A DNA stretch of 64,000 nt from Cytospora piceicola (GCA_023375675.1 JALQBC010000007.1:744001-808000), one strand, 5' to 3'. Counted from the stretch's first letter, positions 22,140 through 36,573 are shown. Made by a program: numbers and translations. Notes: generated from the letters alone by a model not told the origin.

Positions 22140-25100
22140 ATGGATCATAGTCCTCTTCAAAAGAGTCCCTTCTACGAATCTCCCTTCAGCGGGTATGTCT
22201 ATTTGGGTCTGATCCATACCCCCAACCCAAGAATGGTTGTGTTGACAATATTACCTACCCAGCATCTTCCTGGCCTGGTGTGTCGCAGCCGTTGTGCTGT
22301 CCATATTTTTCATCAGCTATTTCCACAGAGCTTTTGCGTCGCTTCTCTCGCTGGCCATCAGATCGTATACTTGGAAAGCATATGGTATATACATCGACAT
22401 CCGGGCGCTCCAGGTCTCCTTGCTCGGAGGGCGCATCTTCTTCACCGGGCTGCGGTACCACGGTAACAACGAGACTATCCTCGTACATAATGGTTATGTC
22501 ACATGGTCGTATTGGCAATGGAGAGTACGACAATCCGATATCGAAAGGTCGAAGGAGGCTGCTCAGGATCAGGCCGCTGGTCAGGATGACAAGAACTCGA
22601 GGCTTCCCTGTCGGGTAAAGGTCGTCTTGAACGGGCTCGAGTGGTTCGTGTACAATCGCAGCGCGGCCTACGACTCTGTTCTAAAGGGAATGATGCCTGA
22701 GAACGAGACTCCTCTGACTCCTGTGCCCAAGGAAGAGGAACATGCCAAGCTGAGGAGGCGCGCCGATAGGGCCTCGTATAGTTCACCAGGTGGCAGTTCA
22801 CCGAGCAAATGCAAATCCAAACGTGGGACGTCGGCAGGTGATAACAGCAGCTGGAATGGCTTTGGGAAAACGAAGACGACATTTCAGACCTCTGCTACAG
22901 ACGATGACAATGCCACTTTCCGGGAGAATACAAACTCAGACGACGAACTGCCCTCCTTTCTACACTTCTTCCCAATCTATTTGCAATGTACCAAGGCTGC
23001 CGTGGTGATGGGAAATGAAAACACCAAGGCGATCATGGTCTTGAAAACAAAGGGCATTACAGGCGAGATTGATGCTAGCGCTACGGAGACACCGGATCCA
23101 TACCGACAAACATTCAAGTTCAAACTTGATTCACCTGTTGTCGAGTTCAGAGAGAACCAAGATTATAAGGAGGACCAAGTAGTCAGAGCTGTTCGGGAAA
23201 AAGAAGTGGCCAAAGAATCGGCGCCGCCACCCAAAAGATCAATTTTCCGCCGGTATCGTCGCAAAGCATTATCTCGGATGCGGGATCTCGTTCCATTCTG
23301 GAGGTCTACTGTTGAGTCTCTCGCATTGGAGGAAGATGGCACTCATGATGCTGCTGCTGGAAGGCAACCCCCGGGTTCCAACCAATGGCAAGGTCTCTCA
23401 AGGTACCTGGATGACCTCGAAAGAAACGAACAGTTGCGATGGGCCGGAGTCGAGTACGCCGCCGAGCACACCATCCTAGATACTCCAGAACTTATTTTCA
23501 CAATGTACTGGGACTCTCCAGCCCTAGTCGTGCCTCAACGCCCAGGCACCGTCGAGAAAGCAACGGCTTCAGAAGTCATCGATAACATCAACGGTGACGA
23601 CCCACCAGCTTGGGGCATCAACTTGTCCATCAAAGGCGGTTCGGTCAATTACGGGCCCTGGGCGGATCGTTACCGGGCCGAGCTACAGCGTGTTTTCTTT
23701 CCGGGTCTTTGCAAAGATGCCCAACCAGCCAAGCGACTGCCTATCGGTGCCAGCAGAGTTGCCACGCAGTTGAAGCTGTATGTGGAGCTTGATGATGAAG
23801 TGACAGTTCGAGTACCAATCCGAGAAGAATCGAAGAATTGGAGGTTCAGGGGTAAAGAACCTCCAATAAGGACCGACAAGGAACGAGACAAACGCAGAAC
23901 GAGGAACCGGCTGAAGCGGTCCGATCAAGGCACAGCCGGCGCCTTTGAGCGTCAATACGGTTGGCTAGATATCAAGCTTGCGGCAAATGCTACAGTGTCG
24001 TATTCTTCAGACATGGCCGCAGGAACCCATGGGTTCTCCAGCTCTCTAGATCTCGATTTTCCAAAAACCGAGATAACGAGCAGTATCAACCATGAACTCC
24101 TTTGGAGATCCGGCAAGCAGCGCATCTCTTGTGATCTTTCAACACCCTTGAAATGGAACACCCTTCGTCAATGGCGATTTGACGTGACGACCGACGACCT
24201 CGAACTCTTCATCCTAAGGGACCACATATTCCTCCTCACGGATCTGATCAATGACTGGTCAAGCGGGCCACCTGCTGAGTACCTTGTGTTCACACCATTC
24301 AAGTACTTCGTTGACCTACATTTTCCAAATCTTAAACTCTACCTCAATGTGAATGATGGAAACATCATCAACAAACCGACTGACCCCGAAGACAATGCCT
24401 ATATCATCATCACAAGCCCTCTTCTCGAGGCAAACACTTGCATCTCGCTTGATAAGTTCCGACCATCTAAGAGCATGATACCTTTTGATGTCCGTGCGGA
24501 CGAGGCATCCATCGACTTGCATGTTCCACCCTGGAATACTCAAGCCAGTTTCGTCAAGTCTATGGCTATTGGGCATCTAGAGACTTTGGTCATTGATGGC
24601 GGATATCATTACAACGCTGCCACCTCAACAGCACTTACAGATACGCTCATCCTGAACGTGAACGCGCAATCGCCCGTCCTCGACCTTTACGGCTTTGTGA
24701 TCCGGTATTTCCTCAAGGTGAAAGACAATTACTTTGGAGACGACGTGCACTTCAAGACGTTGGATGAGTATCAGGAGATGCTGGAGCTGAAACAGAAGAA
24801 TCCGGAGGCAGAGGCTGAGGCGAAGGCACCAGTCAAAACCTCAAATGGAATGGACGTGATACTCGGCGTCAGGGTTGATGACCCCAAGGTATTCCTGCCC
24901 GCCAATCTCTACTCCTCTGAACGAAACGTGCAGATCGAAGGGACAGGTCTTTCCGCCGATATGCGCTTCACAAACTACTACATGGACTTGGACCTGGTTC
25001 TCAGCCCGCTCCACTTGTCTTTAGCACATGGCAATAATGGAAGAGAGACTCCCATGAGTGCGACTACGACCACCCAGCTCTTCATAGATGGGATCAGTGT

Positions 25101-28100
25101 CTATGGCCATCGGGTCTTTGGCTTGCCGCCTACTGAACCGACCTATCTTTGCAATTGGGATCTGTCCATCGGTGCTGTATCTGGGGAGTGCACAGCTGAC
25201 TTCTTAACTGCCTTGATCAGGGGAGGCAAAGCCTTTAGTCTTTCATTAGACGACGACGAGAACGCTTTGATCTCGGGTTCTTCAGTCGTGATGTACGACG
25301 TCACATTTCTCCGTGTGTTTGTGCAATCTGTTCGACTCTGGCTGCATGTTGATGAGGCTGCCTTCCTTTTCTCAACCGGATCAATTGACGTCAATTTCAA
25401 TGACTGGGCAAGGTCGCATTATTCGAAAAGAGCCAACATAAAAATACCTGACATTCAGCTATCTTGTGTAAACGCAGAGTCTGCGTCGCGACAGCGGTCG
25501 AGATCTCACGATGCAGTTGAGACCGACCTTATGGTTCGAACGTGTATCCATCTTGCGACCGTCTCACGCAAATTTGACTTCTCAAACCAGCGTCAGATGC
25601 AGCAAGAACTCGTCAGACGCGAAGATCAGAGGACTTATCGAACACCATTTCTTGTTCTGCCGGGGCTTCTGCAGGAACATGTGCCAGACCTGGTGGATCC
25701 GCCTATGCAACCAGTGCCCCCAGTACCGCTACCAACACTGGCCGCAGATGTACCGTACGACAAACTATCCCTGCCATCTGCCAGTACACCAGGAAGACTC
25801 AAAAGCTTAAAGCACAAGGCATCCTTCTTGAGTGTCTCAAGCTCCGGTCAAGGCAGCATACTACGACCCAATAGCTCGCGTGTCTCTTCCCGGCACTCAA
25901 GACTACCCGAGGGCCTGCGTTCATTTACTCCGATGACCCAACGACAGCCACGTCACCAACATTCACATCGTAGAGATCCTTCTGCGTCTACTGGTCATCA
26001 TTCAGCATTCTACAGCGCTCGTGGAGACTTGGGTGGAGAAAGGAGAGATCAAATACACAATACTGTTGCTTTTTCAAGCCAGTACTTTGCTCCATACTTT
26101 CCCCTCGATACAGTGCATCCAGACACAACAGAGACACTCGCATCGAGTACCGAAGACGATAAAACAGAGTTCTCACACACTGAATTTGACTTGGGGGACG
26201 TTGACCCAAAGAGTATGGAAGAAGACCACGCATATTCAAGTGTGATGGTAGAGCTCCCAGCTGGGCTGACGGCGTTCATGAATCCGACTGCGTTGAAGAA
26301 CCTGGCGGCACTGATAGCCGCACTGCAACCTTCAGACCCGGAAGATGTTTTAGATGCCTTGCAAGCCAATGCGATGTCGGATATATTTGAAAAGCAAAGC
26401 TTGCAAAGAATGAAGGGCAACTTCAGTGACCTACATTTGAGGATTCCCAGAGCCAACATCCGTTTCGTCAACTCGTCCGAGATGGACCCCTCTGAGCCGC
26501 CGAATGAAGAGCAAGATCAGTATGACATCCATATTGGCGACCTTACACTTATGAAGCGAACGCAAAGCTCATGGAATGACCCCTTCGATGAAAGCAGCGT
26601 GCAGAAGAAAGACTCCTTCCACCTCAGACTTGGCGTCTTTGAATTATCAGCAGCAGAAAGGCTGGCTTCACACCAAGACACTCAAGCAGCAGCCAAGGCG
26701 CAGATTGAGAACGTCATGGTTTCTATGGGCAACAAAGAGGTGATATACCTTGACGGTGATATCGGCAGTATCAGAAGCAGCATTTCGTCGGAAAAGATCG
26801 AATATATTGCCTCTCTTATTGACAGAACGACGGCCCTGGCAACTGATCTTGAAAGGGTGATTTCACCAACCCTGGCTCGCGAAAGCAAGCTCACCAGGTA
26901 CATCACATACAAGATGATCACTGAAGGTCGTAACGCCATAGACCCGACGTTTCTGAATAGGCCATCTGCCGTCCTCCGTTCTGCAAAGTATCACCTTCGC
27001 ACATTTGATTCTTGGAAGCTAATTGCGCGGCTGAGACAAATATGGGCAACCCTAGAGCAGGGAAGCAAAGACCACTTGCGACTGGTTTGCTTCGGGTCGA
27101 CATTTGACTACCCAGCGGATGCTCGACAACAGGTTGTCAATGCTTTCGAGCGTTGGAGGAGTTGGGATCTTCACCAGACACAACATGCGGACCTCATTCA
27201 AGACATTTTCGGCAAGGATCCCAATGAGCAGTCTACATCATCCAGCGCAGAGTCGGCCTTTCTTGCCATCATGCGACTTCGAGATGCCCAGATCGTTCTT
27301 GATCCAGGCCCCAAGCAAAATGAAATTTCGATTACGGACGTCACTGCGCGGTTTCAAGACAGGAGCCCCCCTGATCTGTATGGTACACCAGATTCCGGCT
27401 CTGAAGAAGCGTCTTTTACAATCGTCAACGTCTACTGCGGTGAAGTTGCTATAAGGCTAAACTGGGATCTTTGTGAGCTTGCCAAGGATGTTCTGAAGTT
27501 GTATACCAAGCTCCAAAGCCGGAAGGAAGATCGCTCGCAGGAACAGCAAACTTCTCCTACCAAGACACTTGGCCGATCACTCCATGTAATCGTGGCTGTT
27601 GGTCACGGCGAAGGATCTTTCGATGCTATCAACCTCAATTCTGTGACCCTCGTTAGTGGTTTGAAAGCATCCCTCCTTGTCAGGGATGACTCGAAGGACG
27701 TCGCCGACACAGACGTTATCTTCAGCTGCGAAGCAGTCACATCACGCCTGCGAAGTCATAGTCAAGTGCTGGGAGTGTTCCAGCTCCGCGAGCCTGCCGT
27801 TATGGTCTCCCACACATTGCAGAAGACGAAGACGACTGACTCCCATACAATCAAAGCATCAGCGAACAGCAAGCAACTTTCACTGGCAGTTCAACAAGAT
27901 CCGCTCGGCCTCTTGGAAGTGCTTGACCTTTTGGTCAAGGACGAGGCAGCACAGTTGTACCGACTCAAGAGCCATCTACCGTCGTCTATGTCGCAACCGG
28001 AACCGGAACCCAAAAAGCCAGAAATCGGGATCAAAGACAGGCTGTCCTCCTTTAGGGTCAACGTTGCATTGTTCCTCGATGAATACTACATCAGTGTTCC

Positions 28101-31100
28101 TCTTCTGCCGTCACTCACGTACTGCATCTCTGGTGTTGTTGCTCGCGCTGCCTTAGCAGCAAATTTCGGAAAGGAGCTAATCTTTGACTTCGACATCAAG
28201 GAGAATTCCCATGAGATACAAGTCAAGGTCAACAATAAGCCGCGTTCCCTCTCACTCCTTCAAATCCCCCCAATCAACGGAAGAGTCAAGTGTCTTATAG
28301 ACCAAGAAGAGACCAACGTCATCACATATGCATCCGTGGAGCTCATTCAGTTGGATGCTTCTGCAGTATACAGTCTTCTCAGTGCCTTGAATCGGCCTGA
28401 GATCTCGAATACGATCAACGACATACAAGAGCAGGTGCATATAATCCAGGGACAAATTCAAGAAACGTTCGGCATACAAAGCCGACCACCGTCTCCGGCA
28501 GAGACCTCGCCTGTCAAGACGCCAAAGTCACCTGTCGCGTATCTGGTTCATGTGACTTTTGAGGGCGTGGAAATATTCGGCAACTCGCCCCTGAAATCGA
28601 AGAAAGAGCCAATGGCATACATATTGTTCCGTCTGGCGGGCATACATTTACGGTTGACAAACCGCCTAGAGACAACGAATCACGCAGAAACTCACAGGCA
28701 TATCCTGGAGTATCCTGAAGTGCACATCAATCTGCGTCAAATCGAGTGGGAGATAGCTAGAATGTCGGACACTGTTGTTCGAACTTGCGGCAGGGTGGCC
28801 TTCGGCGCATTGGTCACGGCGACATCCAAGTTGGCAGATGATGGAACCGAACAGAGATTCTTCAATGTCGCTACTGACGGCTTTGAAGTCATTCTTTCAC
28901 CCGAAACGGTGTCGACCGCTGTGGACGCCTTCGGCTACATGGGTAACAAGATCAAGGACCTTGACACTTCTCGTGAGCTTGAGCTCTTGCGGAAATTAAG
29001 GCAAACGAGACCGAAGATCATCGTCAACGACGAGCAGGAGGAACAAGAGGAGCCAGACTTATTGGACTCATGGCTGTCAACTATGAGATACAACTTCGAG
29101 ATTCGCAAGATGCAAATCAGCTGGCTTGTCCTCACGGCGACAGAAGAACATTCTGAAGGCAAGGAGGATTTGGTCTTTACCTGGGACAAGATTGAGCTCG
29201 GAACTCGCACGAGGAATTCAGCAAGACTCACAATTGAGAACTTCCAGGTCCAGACCGTTCCCACTAACCAGGACAAGAGACTCCGGTCCGCAAACTCAGC
29301 TTTGATGCCTGAGGTGGTATTCAACGTGGCTTATGTATCCACGTCAAATACACGCCGGATGGCATTCCAAGCTGTCGGCAAGTCTCTTGATCTACGACTT
29401 ACGTCCGGTTTCGTTATACCGGTCTCGAACGTGGTTGACTCCATCAATCTGTCCGTGAAGAATGTACGACGAGCCTCGCAGCACTGGAATCCCCCCCGGA
29501 GACCTAGCCAACTAGGTTCATCCTCGGGGAAACCAAATGAGCCGCCCAAGGCAATATTTGGAAACAAAAGAATGGAGTCATGCCTCGTTGATGCTGACTT
29601 CGCTGGAGCTGTCGTATATCTGGTTGGAAACAAGGAAGCTGCAGATGATGCACGATCATCATCCCGGGCGACGCGTGCTGGACTCGCGGGCAAGTATGGC
29701 CAATTCTCTGTCGACGATAGCGGCAGCAGGACGGTTATGAAATCGCCTGGAGTCGCCTTCAAGGTGGAATACAGAGACCCTGGCAAGGAGGATCCATCGC
29801 TTTATGGTGAGATCATGATTGACGCCTCGAGCAATACACTATACCCGTCATTTGTGCCTCTTGTCATGGACATGACATCTAGCATCAAAGAGGTACTGGC
29901 AGACAACTCCGACAAGCCTGTTGAGTCACAGCAGACACTTGCGAAAACGAAAGCTGCTCAGGATGATTATCTCTTGGACCCAAGTGCTGTCATTGGGCGT
30001 CTAAAACTCAACTTAGGCCTCAGGATATGTAGGCAAGAATTCACGCTCAGCTGTCAGCCGATCGCTCGTGTGGCGGCCACCGCTGCATTTGACGATGTCT
30101 ACTTTACGGTCAATACAGTAGCATCTGCCGACCAGGCCAAGTTCTTTGCCATCTCTGGAGCGATTACCAATCTTCACGCTTCTGTCCGCCATGTCTACTC
30201 GCGGGAAGAAACGGGACAGTTCAACGTGGACTCGATCGTTCTGTCGCTGATGAACAGCAAACACGTCAGCGGAAACAGCGGTGCATCGGCTATCCTGAAG
30301 TTCAGCCCCATGGAGGTCTCAGTGAACGCAAAACAGCTCCAGGACTTTCTTCTGTTCCGAGAGATCTGGATCCCTCGTGATATCCGCCAGGCCTCGACCA
30401 ACCCCACGCCGACGCTACATACGGAGACCTCCCAATCACACCTTGTGCAGAGATACCAGCAAGTTGCAGCGACCGGCGCGTTTCCCTGGACGGCAACGGT
30501 ATCTATGGAAGCACTGACAATCAACGTTGATCTTGGCCAAGCCATCGGCAAGTCAAAGTTCGCCATCACCGACTTCTGGGTTTCGTCCAAGAAGACGTCA
30601 GATTGGGAGCAGAACCTCTGCCTCGGATTCCATAGAATCGGCGTGGACAGCCAAGGACGCATGAGCGGCTTCGTCGCCTTACAGGACTTCAAATTGCGGA
30701 CCTCGATCCAATGGCCCCAAAGAGAACAAGCCCTAAATGATACACCGATGGTTCAAGCTTCTGTCACCTTCAGTAAGTTCCAGATTAAAGCCGCTTTCGA
30801 CTACCAGGCCTTCCTCGTTGCCGATATCAAGTTCATGGACTTCCTCATGTACAATGTTAGGAGGCCACAGGGAGGGGCTGGGGATCGGCTTGTGGCAACT
30901 TTCGAGGGCGATGCCGTGCAAGTATTTGGGACTACGACGTCTGCAGCGCAGGGAATTGCCCTCTACCAAGCGTTTATGAAACTCGTGGCAGAGCGCAAAG
31001 CCAGCCTCGAGGCGTCGCTCAAGGAGATTGAGAAGTTTATGAGGCGAAAATCGTCCGTCTCCAACGCTCCGGTCATTCAAAGACCAAGCGTGCCCAAGAC

Positions 31101-32013
31101 GCGAGATGACGGGGTTTTTTCCAGGGCACCCATCTCTCTCGACACCGACGTCGTCGTGACCTTCAAGGCCCTCAACCTCGGCATATTCCCCAACACCTTC
31201 TCCGACCACCAAGTCTTCAAGATGGAAGCGCTCAACGCACAGGCGCGCTTCGCCGCCTCCATCGACGACCGCCGCGTGCACAGCGTCCTAGGCCTGACGC
31301 TGGGCCAGCTGCGCATCGGCCTCGCGGGGGTGCACGCCGTCGAGGCGCCCAAGGCGCTCAGCGAGCTGGCCGTCGAGGACGTGGTGCAGTCGGCGACGGG
31401 CTCGCGCGGCGGGACCATCCTCAAGGTGCCCAAGGTGGAGGCGTCCATGCAGACGTGGCAGAGCCCCGACTCGCGCCACATCGACTACATCTTCAAGTCG
31501 GCCTTCGAGGGCAAGGTCGAGGTCGGCTGGAACTACAGCCGCATCAGCTACATCCGTGACATGTGGGCCAACCACACCAAGACCCTGGCCCAGGCGTACG
31601 GCCGCGAGGTGGCCCTCACGAGCGCCATCAAGGTCACTGGGGTCCTGCCCGAGCCGGGGCAGTCGGCCGACGACCAGCACCACAAGCTGCGGCAGCAGCA
31701 GCAGCAGAAGGTGCAGGAGGTGGAGAAGGTGATGGAGCAGCAGAGGGAGGTCGGCGAGAAGAGGAAGCAGCAGGGCAAGATCACGGCCGAGGTGGACATC
31801 CCGCAGTCCAAGTACGAGTACCACGCCCTCGAGCCGCCCATCATCGAGACGCCGCAGCTGAGGGACATGGGCGAGGCGACGCCGCCGCTCGAGTGGATCG
31901 GCCTGCACCGGGACCGGCTGCCGAACCTGACGCACCAGATTGTCATCGTCAGCCTGTTGGAGCTGGCGGGCGAGGTGGAGGATGCGTACAGTAGCATCCT
32001 GGGGAGTTCGTGA
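22140..32013 (+). CDS. CSF1: Csf1, bridge-like lipid transfer protein (BLTP1/Tweek family)
   Basis: Two exons, 22140-22192 and 22263-32013, with a 70-nt intron; 3267 residues. The N-terminus has one transmembrane helix (about residues 19-38, IFLAWCVAAVVLSIFFISYF). The family signature follows directly: LLSLAIRSYTWKAYGIYI, VSLLGGRIFFTGLRYH, GYVTWSYWQWRVR. The rest is the very long repeating-groove region of beta-strands and a C-terminal helical part with a Gln/Glu-rich coiled segment near residue 3160. Csf1 homologues span contact sites from the endoplasmic reticulum and carry bulk lipid between membranes; yeast mutants are cold-sensitive in nutrient uptake. The length fits the family (yeast about 2950). 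The 9.75-kb second exon has no stop or visible frameshift. The first exon is assigned on the ATG, a GTATGT donor and recovery of the full membrane helix. Confidence 0.93.
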
Positions 32014-32807
32014 GGAGGTGTGGTGGTTCGAGAGGAGAGGGTCGGGGAGGTTGGCCGCTTTGGGAGATTAGGAGATTGGGTGGGATCATCGTAGATGGTG
32101 GGATATGCATAGCCTAGCACAGCATAGCGATATTGGGTGGCGACATATTATCTGACATTGTCATTCCTGTTCTAAAATTTATCATAATATAATTCTGCAC
32201 CACCACGGCAAGAGTCTCCATTGCCATGACATGCGCTTGCCTCAGCATCATCGATGGTCTTGCGGTCAATGGGAATTGGGAGGCCAGCATGAGATATTCA
32301 TTCCGCACCCATCATGCGCAGGCAGGTGATACAACTACACAACTGGTCCCAATTATTGACATGAAGCATATGCATACAGCCAGCCGCCTTTGCAAGAAAT
32401 ATTCCATCGTATTAATTGCACTTTCTGGGGGGGGGGGGCTCTAACGCCAAGTGAAGCAAGCAAAGGGGGTATTCCGTTTCCTATCTAAGGTTCAAAAGGT
32501 GCTGCTTTCTCCTTCCAACAGGGCAAGTCGAGCATCGAAATATAAAAACTTTTCTGTGAATTCGAACAAACAAAATGCTTGCCGACCAGCTTTCCTTTTG
32601 TTCACACATCATAAAATAACTCCCGCTTTTCCATAATCTGGGCACTCGCCGGGGAGCCCCACAACACACTTTCAACGCCATGCGATTTAGCCGACTCGGA
32701 GGAGGAAGTCGGTGATATAACCATCGCTTCATGGAGTACGGCTGCGAAGCAGAGAAGAGGGGGGCAATCTCGCTAGCCAGACTGCCCCGATTGACATCGT
32801 CGCCCCA
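32014..32807. other. intergenic between convergent genes
   Basis: 3' regions of CSF1 and of the zinc-finger gene. A G12 run lies at 32427-32438. No supported gene. Confidence 0.6.
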
Positions 32808-35490
32808 CTAGCCAGCCATGCCAGGCGACTCTGGATTCCCAGGAATTGCAGTGGCATCCGGGTCCATATGAAGGGAGTCGTGCATTTGGTCCTGGTTAGA
32901 GCCATGGCTTGATCCGTGGTTATGGTCGGACATGCCATGCATTTCCGGTGTTCCAGAACCATGTTCATTGTGCAAACCAGAAGGCGCATCCTGGAAAGGC
33001 AAGAGCAAGTTCGAGCAGAAATGGAGCTCGAGAGTGCGCGAGTCGAGAGGAGAGAATTGGGGATTCTGTTGTTGGGCAATAATATCGGCAGCTAGCAGGA
33101 TGTCAGCATGATGTGATGGGTGACAGGCTCGCAGGGGTCTCTTACCTTTAAGATTTATACGCTCGAAGTAGGATTGCAGGATAGGATCCGGATCCTCGCC
33201 AATAAGGACACCATCGCTCTCACGAACCGCAGTCTTCGGTAGCGCCCGGCGGATTCCCAGAAGCATCCCCAAAAGCTCGGATATTCTGTAACCTTGCTGG
33301 GTGTAGTAGCTAGGAGGCCTTCCCAGGGGCCAACAGCTGATGGTCTTGCTCATCTCTTCCCAGGCCTTGAACGCCCAGGTCGACTTCTCGACGCATATGA
33401 GCAATACCAAAACCGTGAAAAACATACCATGCCCAATCTTGACCCTGGCATCTTGAAGGTCGCGCTGCATGTGGGTGAGCAGACTTTTGCTCGTGCTCGA
33501 TGCTTTCCTCTCCGCGGCAGCTGTCAGCTGTAGGCAGATGGTCTTGTATAGGTCCGCTTCGGTCTCTTGCGTGATTGTTCTCCCCGCAACACGGGTAATG
33601 GGAGAAGGTCGAATCTCGAGATGCCACTTAAGCTCTCGGTCGATAACTTCAACGAAGCCCCAGAGTTCCAGTGCCAGCTTTAAGTTCCTGTCGTCGGTTT
33701 CGTGGGCGATCTGGAGCGCTGTCTCGACAGTGATCCGCGAGAAGGCAGCCTTCTCCTTGCGGGCGAATTCGGGAAGTTGGTCTCTGACATAAGCCTCCAA
33801 CTTTCCGGAAATCTCCTCTTGGTCATCGATCATGACAACATGCGGTGTGGCCCAGCGTTCCTCGTCTTCCAAGAGCTCAACACCGGGCTCTTTGGGCTTG
33901 GTGGCACGAAGAGCTTCCACAGCGATTGATGGGCCTTCGCCAGGAAAGTGAGAAGCTTCGAGCACCACACGAGGGTGGTCCAGATTCAAGGTCGACTTGA
34001 AGCCGTTGATATGCTTCTGAGAATGTACAATCTGTACGCCAGCGTTGTAGAGGTTCAATTCGTCAGTGAACTTGGTACGAACACATCCGGATCGCCAGAT
34101 ACGAGGCGACAAGACCTTGCGGCAGGTATCACAAGGATCGCCCTGGGAGCAAGTCTTCCTCAAGATCCGACAGCGAATACAAGCGCCGATCTTGCGAACC
34201 TGCTGGACCTCCTTCCTTCGCTGCTCGTCGAATCGCGCCCGGGAATGTCGCGATCGTGAGCCATTCTGGTCGAGCCTAAAGACGGATCTGCTTGACAGAG
34301 GGGTTCCGTGAATTTGTTGCATCGGAGCAGTTGGAGGAGGCATGGGTGAATCTGCCATGTATGTGATCTCGCCCCAGGGCTGTTGCGAGACAGGTTGCGG
34401 CGGGGCAGAATGGGATACTTGAGGTGGTTGATGATGCTCAAGGGTGGCAGGAGGTGCAGGAACCTCGAGAGAAACAGAGACTGGGGTTGGAACTGGAACA
34501 GGAGCCTGAGCTGGAGCCGGCTCCGGTTCGGTATCTTGAACGGTTTCTATAGCCCGTGCGAGATCCTCTCCTAGGTTGTGATGATCCAGAAACAGTGTAG
34601 GATCCAGCATCGCATTGTTCAACCTGGCGGCAGCAGCTGCAGCAACTGTCAGGTTTGGAGCTTCGGTGGAAGAAGTGGCAGCCTCAAGAGACACCCGCAT
34701 TCGCTCTTCTGTACTTGGCTCAGCCTCCGGCTCGTTCTTAACTATATGTAAGTCAGATTTGTGCTGCTACAACCAAAATGGGAATTGACGAGGGCGGACT
34801 GACCTGGAGTTCCTTCCGGCTGGTGACTGTACGAAGCAGAGGGATCCTCCACGGTGAATTGATCTTGAGCCTCTATACGGTCGAGTCCAGGCGACGCAGC
34901 CAACGCCAGAGCACCGGGGAATGGCTCAACTGGGTTGTGATGTGAATGTAGTCGTTCGTCTCCATGCTCATTCAAGTGGTCTATCTGTCTTCTAGACACC
35001 TCTGCAAGAGTCTCCAAGGGCGTCCAGTTCTGGTGAGGTTGCATCAAGGGGAGGTCCACATGAGAAGCTTGGGGCTGTTGCATCTGTTGCTGTTGTCGGG
35101 CTTGCAGGGTCCGGGGGGTCCTCGCGGCCGAGATGCCGTTGAGCATGAGGCAGGCATTGATGCGGTCTTGTTCGGATATGGCAGGGCATCGCTTCGTCAG
35201 ATGGGTGGTAAGACTGTCGATCCGACCCTTGGGGAAATTCTCGCCGCAAAGCTTGCAGGTCTGAGGATACCTGTGCAAACAAGTATCAGTACTCGGTAAC
35301 TATGGATCAAATAACGGCTCGAGGACAGATAGGGGAGGCAAGCAGCCCTCGCCCCGGAGAGATCGAAGCTCCAAGTGGGAAGTGTCCTCGAGGACAAGGC
35401 GTGAGGGTTGACGCACCTGTTGGAATTGTCTGCCAGCTTTGGACCTCGCTGGAAATATTGCTGGATCACCTGGTTAGGGCGGCGACCCAT
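32808..35490 (-). CDS. putative transcription factor with a BED/C2H2-like finger plus a Zn2Cys6 cluster
   Basis: Four exons on the minus strand: 35490-35417, 35270-34804, 34741-33146, 33091-32808; 806 residues. Exons 1-2 encode GRRPNQVIQQYFQRGPKLAD, NSNRYPQTCKLCGENFPKGR and IDSLTTHLTKRC, a zinc finger of BED/C2H2 type near the N-terminus. A second motif lies near residues 368-400 with cysteines spaced 2-6-5-2-12 (CIRC...CSQGDPCDTC...C), a Zn2Cys6-like cluster with an unusually long last loop. Between them is a Pro/Gln-rich linker. The C-terminal half is helical and matches no domain I can name. The third intron (33092-33145, 54 nt) is divisible by three and has no stop, so retention would give an 824-residue protein; GTAAGA and CTAG ends favour splicing. 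The start at 35490 precedes the conserved GRRPN; an ATG at 35547 is also in frame. Nuclear regulator, target unknown. Confidence 0.8.
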
Positions 35491-35715
35491 GATGGCGTTT
35501 GTTTCCCAAGACAAGCTTGGGATTGCTGTGATATGATGCGATGTCAACGCGAGTGTCAGCTATGGCGGTCGACTTTCTCGAGATTCTGCCGGCGCAAAGT
35601 TTGGCGGCGAGAGAGTACCTAGGTAGCTGCATGGTAACTGCTGAGGACAGAAAAAGCGGTAAGCGAGGGAAGCGGGTCAAGGTCCCCGCTATTGGACTAT
35701 CGGCTAGTGGCTATA

Positions 35716-35742
35716 GATTGATTAGATTAGATTAGATTAGAT
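35716..35742. repeat. GATTA microsatellite
   Basis: About five tandem GATTA units, imperfect at the first, in the intergenic region. Confidence 0.8.
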
Positions 35743-36552
35743 CAGACTCCATTAGATCAAGGATGGGCGATCCGCAACTTCATTCATATAAGTACATATG
35801 CTCTTTTCTGCTATTCCAGAAGAATATTGAATGTTGCGAACTTTTATGACTACCATTTCAATAAACTTCCATTGAAGTTGGTTAACCCGCTGCTTACCCA
35901 AAGTAATACAAGGTCCACCGAGAAGCGCATGGACTGGTCGGATCAGTCCATACATGGCCGTGCTCAACACGGGCACACATGGCTTGAAGTTAGTCTACCC
36001 TGCCGTCCTGTGGGTTGTAACCTGCCTCAACGATACATGCCTCGTAAAGGATAGCATTGTTCGTTTATTGGGCATGTTCCCCAGCTAAAACTTAGGTTTG
36101 TACATAGGAACATGAGTGCAATGCTTCGGGCAAGTTGACTATGAGAATCCCCGCTGAGCGATTCTCCGGATGTCTGCCCACACCTTGTTCTATTCGGCAA
36201 AGCACAAATATAGCTCGTACACACGGATCATCAAGTGTGTGGCTCACGAGGCTAGTTCGGGTGTTTCATATGTCACGCTCCTCATAAAAGGAATTAATCA
36301 TAATTGATTTGAACTTGAGGCTCATTGCCCGGTGTAGGAACTTTTGATGACAAGAAAAGCCCCGTGGCCGAGCGCAAGTTCCCAAGGTTTGAATATGAGC
36401 ATTGATGTCCTACCACCGTACCCGTCTTTGTCTTCTCTGCTCTTCTCTACTTCTCTGGGTTGACTTTACAGCTTTAAATTGGGAGCGCACAGCTAAACTC
36501 TTCTCCTCTCTGTGTTTGTCGTTCTCTTCCACCGAAACACATAGTACCCCAA

Positions 36553-36573
36553 CCCCCCCCCCCCCAAAAAAAA
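36553..36573. repeat. C13 followed by A8 homopolymer tract
   Basis: Lies in the presumed 5' leader just upstream of the GH92 start; prone to length errors. Confidence 0.85.
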
